DNA of 64,000 nt. Origin: Tenacibaculum dicentrarchi. GTDB lineage: Bacteria; Bacteroidota; Bacteroidia; Flavobacteriales; Flavobacteriaceae. The stretch covers positions 496,001 to 560,000 of the forward strand of contig NZ_OESZ01000001.1 of the NCBI RefSeq assembly GCF_900239345.1. The letters are read 5' to 3'. The position numbers and the translations under genes were made by a program. Below the pieces are notes generated by a model. That model saw only the letters and a list, made by a program, of their open reading frames with translations. It did not search any database and was not told the DNA's origin. Below are positions 22,464-31,940 of the stretch, piece after piece (the stretch's first letter is position 1; the number at the start of each line of letters is the position of its first letter).

Positions 22464-23117
22464 ATGAAAATAATAACTATAATTTTGGGATTATCTGTGT
22501 TTTTATCATGTAATGAAGCTCAAAAAAATAAAGAAGAAAATAAAGAGCTACATAAAGTTGTTAAAACACTATATGATAATATTACCAAATCTCATACTCG
22601 TATTTTAACTTTTCCTGTATCTCCGCCAAACCCTAAAATTAAGCTAGATTATTTATCTAAAAAAATAGAAAATGTAAAAGACACCTCTAGAATAGTTAAT
22701 TCTTATATAAAAAAAGAAGGGAGGCTTATAGTATGTATAGATAAAAATCTAAAACCTAGCATTCCTTTAAATAAAATAAATTTAAAATGTAAAAGAAGCG
22801 AGTTTGAAAATTTATACAAGGATTTCATCAAAATAGAAAGAGCAACAACTTTAGATTTAATCAAAATCAGAGATAATAAATACTCTGTAATTTTACCTTA
22901 TCATGATAATTTTTTAAAAATGCCTGATAAAGGTTTTGATAAATGTGATGTAGCTTTAAGTTTTTCAAGAATAGCTTTTAATAAAGAAAAAAAGAAAGCC
23001 ATAGTAATTGTGGCTACAAGTTTTGGTAGATTAAATGGCTTTTCTACTTTATATTTTCTTCAAAAGGAAAAAGGCATATGGGAAATAAAATGTGAAGAAG
23101 GGTTAACAATTTCGTAG
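22464..23117 (+). CDS. hypothetical lipoprotein, 217 aa
   Basis: Signal peptide with lipobox (IILGLSVFLSC, Cys16), so probably anchored on the periplasmic or outer face. The mature part begins with a lysine/glutamate-rich helix and contains VALSFSRIAFNKEKKKAIVI and WEIKCEEGLTIS, a pattern seen in small alpha/beta lipoproteins of unknown role. It follows the decayed metallopeptidase gene by 12 bp and may have formed an operon with it. No function can be assigned. Confidence 0.65.
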   Translation: MKIITIILGLSVFLSCNEAQKNKEENKELHKVVKTLYDNITKSHTRILTFPVSPPNPKIKLDYLSKKIENVKDTSRIVNSYIKKEGRLIVCIDKNLKPSIPLNKINLKCKRSEFENLYKDFIKIERATTLDLIKIRDNKYSVILPYHDNFLKMPDKGFDKCDVALSFSRIAFNKEKKKAIVIVATSFGRLNGFSTLYFLQKEKGIWEIKCEEGLTIS

Positions 23118-23146
23118 TCAAAAGTAATAATACTACACATCAAAAA

Positions 23147-23190
23147 AACAGCAGTTAAGCACAAATTTTAGTTCTTAACTGCTATTTTAT
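23147..23190 (+). terminator. terminator after the lipoprotein gene
   Basis: AGCAGTTAAG (23150-23159) pairs with CTTAACTGCT (23174-23183), followed by ATTTTATTTT. Confidence 0.7.
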
Positions 23191-23380
23191 TTTAAATTCA
23201 ATGTATTTTTACTCCGCTACTTTTTAGCTAATAATTGCCATTATTATACCGACATTTATTTAAATTTTTTTGAACTAAGCTGAAAATTAACTTTAAAATT
23301 TATTATGCACGCATAGTAAATTTTTAAAAAAAAAGTGTAACTTGTCAGCTCAAAATTAAGTTTCTTAAAAACAACGATAT

Positions 23381-24118
23381 ATGAAAATATTAGTTTGTAT
23401 TAGCCATGTACCTGATACTACCTCGAAAATTAACTTTACTGATAACGATACAAAGTTTGATACAAACGGCGTTCAATATGTTATAAATCCTTACGATGAA
23501 TTTAGTTTAACTCGTGCCATGTGGTTTAAAGAAAAACAAGGCGCAACTGTAACAGTTGTAAACGTTGGAGAAGCTTCAAGCGAGCCAACCTTACGTAAAG
23601 CATTGGCAATTGGTGCCGATAACGCAATTCGTGTAAACGCAGTGCCAACCGATGGTTTTATGGTGGCTAAAGAATTAGCCGAAGTGGTTAAAAACGGAGC
23701 ATATGACTTGGTTTTAGCAGGAAAAGAATCTGCTGATTATAACGGGCAAATGGTACCGGGAATGTTAGCGGCTTTACTTGATTTTAATTTCGTGAATTCT
23801 TGTGTAGGTGTTGAAATTGAAGGAACAAACGTAACTTTAAATAGAGAAATCGACGGAGGAGAAGAAAAAGTTTCTTCAGTATTGCCAATGGTTATTGCTG
23901 GTCAAAAAATGGTCGAAGAAAAAGATTTACGTATTCCCAATATGCGTGGAATTATGATGGCTCGTAAAAAACCATTATCAGTAGTAGAATCAGTAGGTGC
24001 AACGCCAAGTACAGCAACCAAAAACTTTGAAAAACCTGAAGCAAAAGGCGCTGTAAAATTAGTAGATACTGTAGATGCTTTAATTGATTTATTACACAAC
24101 GAAGCAAAGGCAATTTAA
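23381..24118 (+). CDS. etfB: electron transfer flavoprotein, beta subunit, 245 aa
   Basis: EtfB pairs with EtfA (next gene) to carry electrons from acyl-CoA dehydrogenases to the quinone pool. Begins MKILVCISHVPDTTSKINF; the conserved blocks are NPYDEFSLTRAMWFKE, AGKESADYNGQMVPGMLA and the beta signature VEEKDLRIPNMRGIMMARKK. The length fits. It starts 263 bp after the lipoprotein gene, with a terminator between, and lies 98 bp ahead of etfA. Confidence 0.93.
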   Translation: MKILVCISHVPDTTSKINFTDNDTKFDTNGVQYVINPYDEFSLTRAMWFKEKQGATVTVVNVGEASSEPTLRKALAIGADNAIRVNAVPTDGFMVAKELAEVVKNGAYDLVLAGKESADYNGQMVPGMLAALLDFNFVNSCVGVEIEGTNVTLNREIDGGEEKVSSVLPMVIAGQKMVEEKDLRIPNMRGIMMARKKPLSVVESVGATPSTATKNFEKPEAKGAVKLVDTVDALIDLLHNEAKAI

Positions 24119-24216
24119 ATATCTATTTGAAGTAAAGAGTCATTTAAAAAAAATCAAGTTTTAAAACCATATTGTTACAAAATCATTTTTTGTGATAATT
24201 TAAAAAATATAAAAAT

Positions 24217-25170
24217 ATGTCTGTATTAGTTTTTGCCGATTCATCGGAAGGGAAATTTAAAAAAACTGCTTTTGAAGTAGTTTCATACGGAAAAAAAGTA
24301 GCCGAACAATTAGCTAGTGATTTGGTTGTTTTAACAATAAATGCAGGCGATGCTTCTGAATTATATACTTACGGAGCTCAAAAAGTTGTGGAAGTAAAAA
24401 ATGATGTAGCATCATTCAATGCCAAAGCATACGCATCAATAATAACACAGGTTGCCCAAGCAAAAAATGCCGATACGGTAATTATAGATTCAAGTATTGA
24501 CGGTTTTACCGTAGCGCCTTTAGTAGCAGTAGCCTTAGAAGCAGGATATGCTTCAAATGTAGTTGCTTTGCCAAGTAGCACGAGTCCGTTTACAGTAAAA
24601 AGAATTGCTTTTTCGAACAAAGGATTTAACAATACGGAAATTTCTACGGATAAAAAAGTAGTAGGTGTTGCTAAAAACTCTTACGGAGCACACGAAAATC
24701 CAGTAAGCGGAGCTACCGAAAGCTTTGATGCTGTTTTACCTGAATTAGGCGTAAAATCAGAAAGCATTAATAAAGCTAGCGGAACAGTAACTATTGCCGA
24801 TGCTGATATTGTAGTTTCAGCAGGTAGAGGGTTAAAAAGTCCTGAAAATTGGGGAATGATAGAAGAGTTATCGTCAGTTTTAGGAGCAGCAACTGCTTGT
24901 TCTAAGCCAGTTTCTGATTTAGGATGGCGACCTCACAGTGAACACGTTGGGCAAACAGGAAAACCTGTAGCGTCTAATTTATATATCGCTATTGGGATTT
25001 CTGGTGCAATTCAGCATTTAGCAGGAATTAACGCATCAAAAGTAAAAGTAGTTATTAATACCGATCCTGATGCGCCTTTCTTTAAAGCTGCAGATTACGG
25101 AATTGTTGGTGATGCCTTTGAGGTAGTGCCAAAATTAATAGAAAAATTAAAAGTATTTAAACAAGCATAA
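24217..25170 (+). CDS. etfA: electron transfer flavoprotein, alpha subunit, 317 aa
   Basis: N-terminal domain MSVLVFADSSEGKFKKTAF; the C-terminal FAD domain has VSAGRGLKSPENWGMIEEL, KPVSDLGWRPHSEHVGQTGK and YIAIGISGAIQHLAGI, with the ending DAPFFKAADYGIVGDAFEVVP. It forms the FAD-carrying heterodimer with EtfB and is cotranscribed with it. A strong terminator follows at 25249. Confidence 0.93.
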   Translation: MSVLVFADSSEGKFKKTAFEVVSYGKKVAEQLASDLVVLTINAGDASELYTYGAQKVVEVKNDVASFNAKAYASIITQVAQAKNADTVIIDSSIDGFTVAPLVAVALEAGYASNVVALPSSTSPFTVKRIAFSNKGFNNTEISTDKKVVGVAKNSYGAHENPVSGATESFDAVLPELGVKSESINKASGTVTIADADIVVSAGRGLKSPENWGMIEELSSVLGAATACSKPVSDLGWRPHSEHVGQTGKPVASNLYIAIGISGAIQHLAGINASKVKVVINTDPDAPFFKAADYGIVGDAFEVVPKLIEKLKVFKQA

Positions 25171-25248
25171 ATTTTAATAGAAGAATTTTCTTTTTATAGA
25201 AATTAGAAATCAATTCATAATTTTTAGTAAATTGCACCCGATTAAAAT

Positions 25249-25297
25249 GGCTGTCTAAAATTTGAAGCATATCGCCAAAATTTAGACAGCCTTCTTT
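25249..25297 (+). terminator. terminator of the etf operon
   Basis: A 16-bp stem (GGCTGTCTAAAATTTG with CAAAATTTAGACAGCC, one mismatch) is followed by TTCTTTTT. Confidence 0.85.
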
Positions 25298-25316
25298 TTA
25301 TTTATTATAATCATAC

Positions 25317-25937
25317 ATGAGTTTAATAAAACTGAATATTAAAGGAATTTCGTATAGCCAAACTCAAAGTGGTGCGTATGCGTTAGTGCTAAGTGAAACA
25401 GGAGGAGAGAGAACTCTGCCTATAATTATTGGTGCTTTTGAAGCTCAATCTATAGCCATTGCTTTAGAGAAAGAAATTCGTCCACCACGACCACTTACCC
25501 ACGATTTATTTAAAACATTTTCCGATAGGTTTTCGATTAAAGTAATTCAAGTTGTTATCCATAAATTGGTAGATGGCGTTTTTTATTCGAGCTTAATTTG
25601 TGAACGAGATGGATTTGAACAGGTTATTGATGCCCGAACTTCGGATGCAATTGCATTAGCCGTTCGTTTTGATGCTCCTATTTTTACCTACGAAAATATA
25701 TTAGATAAAGCAGGTGTATTTTTAAAAATGGATGAAGAATTAATTATTGAAGAAGATTTAGAATCGGATGAAATAGCGTTTTCTTTAGAAGATGAATATG
25801 ATGATGACCATAATGATGAACAAGGATATTCAAACCTGTCTTTACCCGAATTAAACGAGCAGCTTAATGAAGCTGTAGCGAATGAAAATTATGAATTAGC
25901 TGCGGAAATTCGCGACGAAATTAGCAAACGTTCTTAA
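25317..25937 (+). CDS. DUF151 bifunctional nuclease family protein with C-terminal UVR motif, 206 aa
   Basis: Residues 1-130 are a DUF151/BFN domain (ISYSQTQSGAYALVLSETGG, LPIIIGAFEAQSIAIALEKE, DARTSDAIALAVRFDAPIFT). An acidic linker leads to a UvrB/UvrC-like helical hairpin (LSLPELNEQLNEAVANENYE then AAEIRDEIS). Plant BFN proteins have DNase/RNase activity; bacterial function is not settled. This two-domain form is usual in Bacteroidota. It is followed 13 bp later by the nucleoside transporter, suggesting one transcript. Confidence 0.85.
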   Translation: MSLIKLNIKGISYSQTQSGAYALVLSETGGERTLPIIIGAFEAQSIAIALEKEIRPPRPLTHDLFKTFSDRFSIKVIQVVIHKLVDGVFYSSLICERDGFEQVIDARTSDAIALAVRFDAPIFTYENILDKAGVFLKMDEELIIEEDLESDEIAFSLEDEYDDDHNDEQGYSNLSLPELNEQLNEAVANENYELAAEIRDEISKRS

Positions 25938-25950
25938 TAAACCACATACA

Positions 25951-27711
25951 ATGAATAAATTATTTAGCCTCCTGATGCTTTTTGCATCTGTAATTACTTT
26001 TGGGCAAAACATAGAGAAAAATTGGAATTTCTCATCAATTACAACAATAAAAGGAACATCTTTAGTATCATCTACAGACGCTAAAGATGTTTTAAATTTA
26101 TCGAAAGGTGAATTTAACTATTCGGTATTTGCTAAAGATAGTTTACACTTTTCAGGAAGTTACATACATCAAAACAATTTATTAATTTTTAATTATAAAC
26201 AGCCAAAAGATACGGTTCGTTATTATAATATTACCCAATTATCAGACAGTTTATTAACTTTTTCTGAAAACAATGTGCTATATAATTTTAGCTCAAAACC
26301 TCAAAAAGTAATGTCGGAAGTGGCGGTTTTAAAGGCATCCGAAGAAAAAAATAGTAGCAGTGAAATAGTTCCAAGTCAAGGATTTTCAACACAAAGTTTA
26401 TGGCGAGGTGTTTTAGGAATGTTTTCATTATTATTGATTGCATTTTTATGTAGCGCTAACAGAAAAGGGATCGATTGGAAAATAGTTGGGCTAGGGCTTG
26501 CTTTTCAATTGGTAATCGCAATTGGTGTATTAAAAGTTCCTTTTGTACAATCAATTTTTGAATTTATAGGAAAAGGATTTGTTAGTATTTTAGGATTTAC
26601 CCAGGCAGGAAGTGAATTTTTATTTCAAGGATTAATTTCTGATATGGATACTTTCGGATTTATTTTTGCCTTTCAAATATTACCAACAATTATTTTCTTT
26701 TCGGCATTAACATCTTTATTATTTTACTTAGGGGTGATACAAAAAGTGGTAAAAGGCTTGGCGTGGTCATTAAGTAAGGTGTTAAAAATATCAGGAGCAG
26801 AAAGTTTATCGGTAGCAGGAAATATCTTTTTAGGGCAAACCGAAGCACCTTTATTGATTAAGGCATATTTAGAAAAAATGAATAAGTCGGAAGTGTTATT
26901 GGTAATGATTGGCGGTATGGCAACTGTTGCTGGAGCAGTTTTAGCAGCTTATATTGGGTTTTTAGGTGGCGATGATGAAACATTAAAATTGTTTTATGCA
27001 AAGCATTTATTAGCAGCCTCAGTAATGGCAGCACCTGGAGCAATTGTTATTTCTAAAATTTTGTATCCGCAAACCGAAGAAATTGTTACCGATATAAAAG
27101 TGTCGCAAGACAAAATAGGTTCAAATATATTAGATGCCATTGCAAACGGAACTACCGAAGGCTTACAATTGGCAATGAATGTAGGAGCAATGTTATTGGT
27201 TTTTGTCGCTTTTATCGCTATGATAAATGGAATTTTAGGAGGAATAGGAGGCTTTGATGGAATCAATTATTTAGGCTGGAAATTTACTTCTTTAAACAGC
27301 CTTATTGAAAGTTCAACAGCTTATAAAAACTTTTCTTTAGAATTTATTTTAGGGTATATTTTTGCACCTTTAATGTGGTTAATTGGTGTTGCTAGAGAAG
27401 ATATGGCTTTAATGGGACAGTTATTAGGAATTAAATTAGCGGCAAGTGAATTTGTAGGATATATTCAGTTATCAGAACTTAAAAATGCAGCAAACTTAAC
27501 ACATTTAACCTATAATAAATCAATTATTATGGCTACTTATATGTTATGTGGTTTCGCAAATTTCGCCTCTATTGGTATTCAAATTGGTGGAATTGGGTCG
27601 TTAGCGCCAGGACAACGTAAAACATTATCAGAATTTGGGATAAAAGCCTTAATTGGTGGAACAGTTGCTTCTTTAATGTCAGCAACAATTGCTGGTATGA
27701 TTATTGGGTAA
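25951..27711 (+). CDS. NupC-type concentrative nucleoside transporter with N-terminal periplasmic domain, 586 aa
   Basis: CNT family, which takes up nucleosides with Na+ or H+. The membrane part begins near residue 150 (LWRGVLGMFSLLLIAFLCSA) and has the family blocks VPFVQSIFEFIGKGFVSIL, SVAGNIFLGQTEAPLLIKAY, MIGGMATVAGAVLAAYIGF, NVGAMLLVFVAFIAMINGI and CGFANFASIGIQIGGIGSLA. It is about 170 residues longer than E. coli NupC. The extra N-terminus has a signal peptide and a beta-rich segment (FNYSVFAKDSLHFSGSYI), which I read as a small periplasmic domain. It is next to thyA and folA, in keeping with nucleotide metabolism. Confidence 0.88.
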   Translation: MNKLFSLLMLFASVITFGQNIEKNWNFSSITTIKGTSLVSSTDAKDVLNLSKGEFNYSVFAKDSLHFSGSYIHQNNLLIFNYKQPKDTVRYYNITQLSDSLLTFSENNVLYNFSSKPQKVMSEVAVLKASEEKNSSSEIVPSQGFSTQSLWRGVLGMFSLLLIAFLCSANRKGIDWKIVGLGLAFQLVIAIGVLKVPFVQSIFEFIGKGFVSILGFTQAGSEFLFQGLISDMDTFGFIFAFQILPTIIFFSALTSLLFYLGVIQKVVKGLAWSLSKVLKISGAESLSVAGNIFLGQTEAPLLIKAYLEKMNKSEVLLVMIGGMATVAGAVLAAYIGFLGGDDETLKLFYAKHLLAASVMAAPGAIVISKILYPQTEEIVTDIKVSQDKIGSNILDAIANGTTEGLQLAMNVGAMLLVFVAFIAMINGILGGIGGFDGINYLGWKFTSLNSLIESSTAYKNFSLEFILGYIFAPLMWLIGVAREDMALMGQLLGIKLAASEFVGYIQLSELKNAANLTHLTYNKSIIMATYMLCGFANFASIGIQIGGIGSLAPGQRKTLSEFGIKALIGGTVASLMSATIAGMIIG

Positions 27712-27740
27712 TAGCCAAATTAAATAATAGTATATCATTT

Positions 27741-27776
27741 AAAAAGTTTCAATACTAAAAATTGAAGCTTTTTATT
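27741..27776 (+). terminator. terminator after the nucleoside transporter
   Basis: AAAAAGTTTCAAT pairs with ATTGAAGCTTTTT around a short loop, then TATTTTATT. Confidence 0.7.
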
Positions 27777-27806
27777 TTATTAGCAGGGTATTTAGAACAA
27801 CAACAA

Positions 27807-28631
27807 ATGAAGCAATATTTAGACTTAGTAGAACAGGTTTTAGAAAACGGAAACGAAAAAGGAGATAGAACAAGAACAGGTACAAAAAGTGTTTTTGGGC
27901 ATCAGATGCGATTCGATTTAAGTAAAGGTTTCCCGATGGTAACCACTAAAAAGTTGCACTTAAAATCGATTATTTATGAATTACTTTGGTTTATAAAAGG
28001 CGATACAAATATTAAATATTTGCAAGAAAATGGTGTTAAAATTTGGAATTCTTGGGCAGATGAAAATGGCGATTTAGGACCTGTTTATGGGCATCAATGG
28101 CGTAACTGGAATAGCGATGAAATTGATCAGTTAAAAGAGGTAATTGATACATTAAAGAACAATCCGAATAGCCGTAGAATGTTAGTCTCTGCTTGGAATC
28201 CTTCTGTAATGCCCGATACTTCAAAATCATTTTCAGAAAATGTAGCCAACGGAAAAGCAGCATTACCACCCTGTCATGCATTTTTTCAGTTTTATGTAGC
28301 TGACGGAAAATTATCATGTCAATTATACCAACGAAGCGCCGATATATTTTTAGGTGTTCCTTTTAATATCGCTTCTTACGCTTTGTTTACCATGATGATT
28401 GCACAGGTTTGTGGCTATCAGGCGGGCGACTTTATCCATACTTTTGGCGATGCACATATTTATAATAATCATCAAGAGCAGTTAGCTTTGCAGGTTTCTC
28501 GCGAGCCAAAACCGCTTCCGACGATGAAAATAAACCCGGCAATTAAAAATATTGAAGATTTTACTTTTGAAGATTTTGAATTAGTTGGTTATGATTCGCA
28601 TCCGCACATAAAAGGTGTGGTGGCGGTGTAA
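27807..28631 (+). CDS. thyA: thymidylate synthase, 274 aa
   Basis: Methylates dUMP to dTMP using methylene-tetrahydrofolate. I start at ATG 27807 ([18 protein letters not shown]); a start at 27762 would lie in the terminator. Visible are [18 protein letters not shown], the nucleotide-binding [15 protein letters not shown], the catalytic cysteine in [30 protein letters not shown] and [12 protein letters not shown]. It is slightly longer than E. coli ThyA. folA follows, which recycles the dihydrofolate formed. Confidence 0.94.
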   Translation: MKQYLDLVEQVLENGNEKGDRTRTGTKSVFGHQMRFDLSKGFPMVTTKKLHLKSIIYELLWFIKGDTNIKYLQENGVKIWNSWADENGDLGPVYGHQWRNWNSDEIDQLKEVIDTLKNNPNSRRMLVSAWNPSVMPDTSKSFSENVANGKAALPPCHAFFQFYVADGKLSCQLYQRSADIFLGVPFNIASYALFTMMIAQVCGYQAGDFIHTFGDAHIYNNHQEQLALQVSREPKPLPTMKINPAIKNIEDFTFEDFELVGYDSHPHIKGVVAV

Positions 28632-28719
28632 TTTTTTATATCTTCGGAAAAGAAAAAATAAAGCGGTATAAAAGCATCATAAAAGTGTAAGAAAATAGCC
28701 GTTTATTAAATTAAAATCT

Positions 28720-29211
28720 ATGATTACAATAATTGCAGCAATAGCAAATAACAATGCTTTAGGGAAAGGAAACGATTTAATTTGGCATTTACCTGCCGAT
28801 TTAAAACGCTTTAAAAAAGTTACCACTGGGCATCATATTTTAATGGGACGAAATACTTTTGAAAGTATCGGGAAGCCTTTGCCAAACCGTACTTCTGTTA
28901 TTATCAGCAGAAATAAAAATTACCTTAAAGAAGGCTGTTTAATTGCCGATTCTATTGAAAAAGCTATTGATTTATCAAAAGATGAAACCGATATTTTTAT
29001 TATTGGAGGCGCACAGATTTACAAGCAAGCACTTGAAAATAATTTAGTAGATAAGCTAGATATTTGTTTGGTACATCAGGAGTTTGAAGCAGATGTTTTT
29101 TTCCCTGAAATTGATTTGAATATTTGGGAACAAACCGCTAGAGAAGATTTTAAAGCAGATGAAAAAAATAAATATGATTATAGTTTCGTTTCTTATCTAA
29201 AGAAAAAATAA
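28720..29211 (+). CDS. folA: dihydrofolate reductase, 163 aa
   Basis: Reduces dihydrofolate to tetrahydrofolate with NADPH. Begins MITIIAAIANNNALGKGNDL; IWHLPADLKRFKKVTTGH, MGRNTFESIGKPLPNRTSV and IIGGAQIYKQALE are the family blocks. The acidic catalytic residue is the D in LPADLKRF. It follows thyA by 88 bp, the usual pairing. Confidence 0.94.
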   Translation: MITIIAAIANNNALGKGNDLIWHLPADLKRFKKVTTGHHILMGRNTFESIGKPLPNRTSVIISRNKNYLKEGCLIADSIEKAIDLSKDETDIFIIGGAQIYKQALENNLVDKLDICLVHQEFEADVFFPEIDLNIWEQTAREDFKADEKNKYDYSFVSYLKKK

Positions 29212-29267
29212 TTTAGATTGGTTTAATTTTTTTTGATACTAAAATTTGATAAAAATATAGCAATAAA

Positions 29268-30164
29268 ATGTCAATACAACTTACCGAAATTTCTAAATTT
29301 TATGGCAGTCAAAAAGCTGTTAATAGCATTTCTTTTGATGCTCAAAAAGGAGAAATTGTTGGTTTTTTAGGACCAAATGGTGCTGGGAAATCAACGAGCA
29401 TGAAAATTTTAACAGGTTTTATTCTCCCAAGTGAAGGATCGGTTTTTGTAAGTGGTATCGATGTGCTTAAAAACCCTATTGAAGCGCAAAAAAAAATCGG
29501 CTATTTACCAGAGCATAATCCGTTGTATTTAGAGATGTATGTTCGAGAGTACTTGCAATTTCAAGCAGGTATTTATAAAATTACTAAAAATAAAATATCC
29601 GAAGTTATTCAAAAAGTTGGATTAACAGCTGAAGCACATAAAAAAATAGGGCAATTATCAAAAGGATATCGTCAAAGAGTAGGCTTGGCAGCGGCTATTT
29701 TACACGATCCTGAAGTGTTAATTCTAGACGAACCAACCACAGGTTTAGACCCAAATCAGTTGGTTGAAATCCGTGAATTAATTAAAGAACTCGGTAAAGA
29801 CAAAACAGTTTTAATTTCTACGCATATTATGCAAGAAGTAGAGGCGGTTTGCACCCGAGTAATTATAATAAATAAAGGAAAAATAGTTATTGATAAACCT
29901 ATTGCCGAACTTAAAACAAGCAAAGAACAAATTATAAAAGTAACCTTTGATTATAAGCTAGAAGAGCAATTTATTCAGCGTTTACCAAATATTGTACATT
30001 ATAAAAATACGGTTGAAAACAACTGGATACTGACTTTTGAAACATCCGAAGATATGCGTCCTGTAATTTTTGATTTCGCTCAAGAAAATGGCTTGAAAAT
30101 ACTCGGTTTAAATACCGAAAATAAAAATTTAGAGAGTTTATTTAGAGAGTTGACTAAGGAGTGA
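29268..30164 (+). CDS. gldA: gliding-motility ABC transporter ATP-binding protein GldA, 298 aa
   Basis: ABC ATPase with Walker A FLGPNGAGKSTSMKILTG, signature LSKGYRQRVGLAAAILHDP, Walker B EVLILDEPTTGLDPNQL and H-loop STHIMQEVEAVC. Sequence style and length match GldA, which with GldF and GldG supports gliding in Flavobacterium johnsoniae. GldF and GldG are not in this window. A related uncharacterised ABC-2 ATPase is the alternative. It is followed by a terminator and a tRNA. Confidence 0.82.
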   Translation: MSIQLTEISKFYGSQKAVNSISFDAQKGEIVGFLGPNGAGKSTSMKILTGFILPSEGSVFVSGIDVLKNPIEAQKKIGYLPEHNPLYLEMYVREYLQFQAGIYKITKNKISEVIQKVGLTAEAHKKIGQLSKGYRQRVGLAAAILHDPEVLILDEPTTGLDPNQLVEIRELIKELGKDKTVLISTHIMQEVEAVCTRVIIINKGKIVIDKPIAELKTSKEQIIKVTFDYKLEEQFIQRLPNIVHYKNTVENNWILTFETSEDMRPVIFDFAQENGLKILGLNTENKNLESLFRELTKE

Positions 30165-30216
30165 AAATTGTTTAATGCTTGAAAATAATGATTTTAAAAT
30201 AATTTTCAACCAACAA

Positions 30217-30250
30217 AAAACCCTTAATTCGAAAGAATTAAGGGTTTTAT
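30217..30250 (+). terminator. terminator after gldA (bidirectional)
   Basis: AAAACCCTTAATTC, loop GAAA, GAATTAAGGGTTTT: a perfect 14-bp stem. On the minus strand it also lies just downstream of the tRNA-Leu. Confidence 0.85.
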
Positions 30251-30258
30251 AATTAAAG

Positions 30259-30340
30259 TACGGGCGGAGAGACTCGAACTCTCACACCTTTCGGCACTAG
30301 ATCCTAAGTCTAGCGTGTCTACCAATTCCACCACGCCCGC
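30259..30340 (-). tRNA. tRNA-Leu (UAG anticodon)
   Basis: The minus strand reads GCGGGCGTGGTGGAATTGGT, TAGACACG, an anticodon loop CTTAGGA giving UAG, a long variable arm typical of leucine tRNA, TTCGAGTC in the T-loop and an acceptor end CGCCCGTA. CCA is not encoded. Confidence 0.92.
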
Positions 30341-30441
30341 GTACCTAGGTAATTGTGGGTGCAAATATAAACAATACTTCGAAACTACAAAGCAGAAGCA
30401 CAAAAAATTTATTATTTTTGTGAGATATTAAATAACAACAC

Positions 30442-31830
30442 ATGGAAAACGTACAAAAATACATTGAGCAACATAAAGATAGGTTTATAAATGAACTTAT
30501 CGATTTATTAAAAATACCTTCAGTAAGTGCCGATCCTGCCTACAAAAAGGACGTGTTAAATACTGCTGACTTTGTAAAAGAAAGCTTAGAAAAAGCAGGT
30601 TGCGATAAAGTAGAAATTTGTGAAACTCCAGGATATCCTATTATTTATGGTGAAAAAATAATCGATTCTAGCTTACCAACTATTTTAGTGTATGGTCATT
30701 ATGATGTACAACCAGCCGATCCTATCGAATTATGGACTTCGCCACCGTTTGAGCCTGTTATCAAAAAAACAGACATTCATCCTGAAGGAGCAATTTTTGC
30801 TCGTGGCGCTTGTGATGATAAAGGACAGATGTATATGCACGTAAAAGCGCTAGAATACATGACAAGTACAGGGAATTTACCTTGTAATGTTAAATTTATG
30901 ATTGAAGGTGAAGAGGAAGTTGGTTCAGAGAGTTTAGCTTGGTTTGTAAAGCGAAACCAAGAAAAATTAGCCAACGATGTTATTTTAATTTCTGATACAG
31001 GAATGATAGCCAAAGATGTACCTTCTATTACTACAGGTTTACGTGGATTGAGTTACGTAGAGGTTGAGGTTACAGGTCCTAATAGAGATTTACATTCTGG
31101 TTTATATGGTGGAGCAGTGGCAAATCCTATAAATATATTAACAAAAATGATCGCTTCTTTACAAGATGATAAAAACCAAATTACGATTCCTGGTTTTTAC
31201 GATAATGTAGAAGAATTAAGTTTGGAAGAGCGTGCAGAAATGGCGAAAGCTCCTTTTTCGATAGAAGCTTACAAAGAAGCTTTAGATATTAAAGAAGTAC
31301 ATGGTGAACAAGGGTATACGACAAACGAACGTAACTCAATCCGCCCAACTTTAGATGTAAATGGAATTTGGGGAGGCTATACTGGCGAAGGTGCAAAAAC
31401 GGTAATTGCGTCAAAAGCTTATGCCAAAATTTCTATGCGTTTAGTACCACACCAAACTCCTGATGAAATTACAGAGAAATTTACTACTTACTTTAAAAGT
31501 TTAGCTCCAGATTCGGTTACAGTAAAAGTAACTCCGCATCACGGAGGGCATGGTTATGTTACGCCAATTGACAATATCGGTTATAAATCGGCAAGTAAAG
31601 CCTATACAAAAACCTTTGGGAAAGCGCCAATTCCGCAACGTAGTGGAGGAAGTATTCCTATTGTTTCTTTGTTTGAAGAAGAATTAAATAGTAAAAGTAT
31701 TTTAATGGGATTCGGATTAAATTCGGATGCCATTCATTCGCCAAACGAACATTTTGGTGTTTGGAATTACCTAAAAGGAATTGAAACAATTCCTTATTTT
31801 TATGAGTATTTCACCGAATTATCAAAATAA
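30442..31830 (+). CDS. M20 family dipeptidase, 462 aa
   Basis: Zinc peptidase of the M20 (CNDP/PepV-like) family that cleaves dipeptides. Conserved metal-site blocks: LVYGHYDVQPADP, FARGACDDKGQMYMHVKA, MIEGEEEVGSESL, ISDTGMIAKD, then the dimerisation domain with DLHSGLYGGAVANP, and C-terminal AIHSPNEHFGVWNYLKG carrying the last ligand. There is no signal peptide, so cytoplasmic. Single gene with its own terminator at 31848. Confidence 0.9.
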   Translation: MENVQKYIEQHKDRFINELIDLLKIPSVSADPAYKKDVLNTADFVKESLEKAGCDKVEICETPGYPIIYGEKIIDSSLPTILVYGHYDVQPADPIELWTSPPFEPVIKKTDIHPEGAIFARGACDDKGQMYMHVKALEYMTSTGNLPCNVKFMIEGEEEVGSESLAWFVKRNQEKLANDVILISDTGMIAKDVPSITTGLRGLSYVEVEVTGPNRDLHSGLYGGAVANPINILTKMIASLQDDKNQITIPGFYDNVEELSLEERAEMAKAPFSIEAYKEALDIKEVHGEQGYTTNERNSIRPTLDVNGIWGGYTGEGAKTVIASKAYAKISMRLVPHQTPDEITEKFTTYFKSLAPDSVTVKVTPHHGGHGYVTPIDNIGYKSASKAYTKTFGKAPIPQRSGGSIPIVSLFEEELNSKSILMGFGLNSDAIHSPNEHFGVWNYLKGIETIPYFYEYFTELSK

Positions 31831-31847
31831 GATATCTTTCAATTATA

Positions 31848-31883
31848 AAAATAGCCTTGAATTTATTTTAAGGCTATTTTTTT
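31848..31883 (+). terminator. terminator after the dipeptidase gene
   Basis: AAAATAGCCTT and AAGGCTATTTT pair, followed by TTT. Confidence 0.8.
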
Positions 31884-31940
31884 ATCAATAGTTTTAATGC
31901 TAGCGACTATTTATTTAATAGCGCTTATTTATAAATAAGA

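Noticed and set aside
22551..22558. CATAAAGT inside the 217-aa lipoprotein gene
   Set aside because: It lies in coding sequence (LHKVV) without the usual pyrimidine flank or hairpin; a chance match is expected at this frequency.
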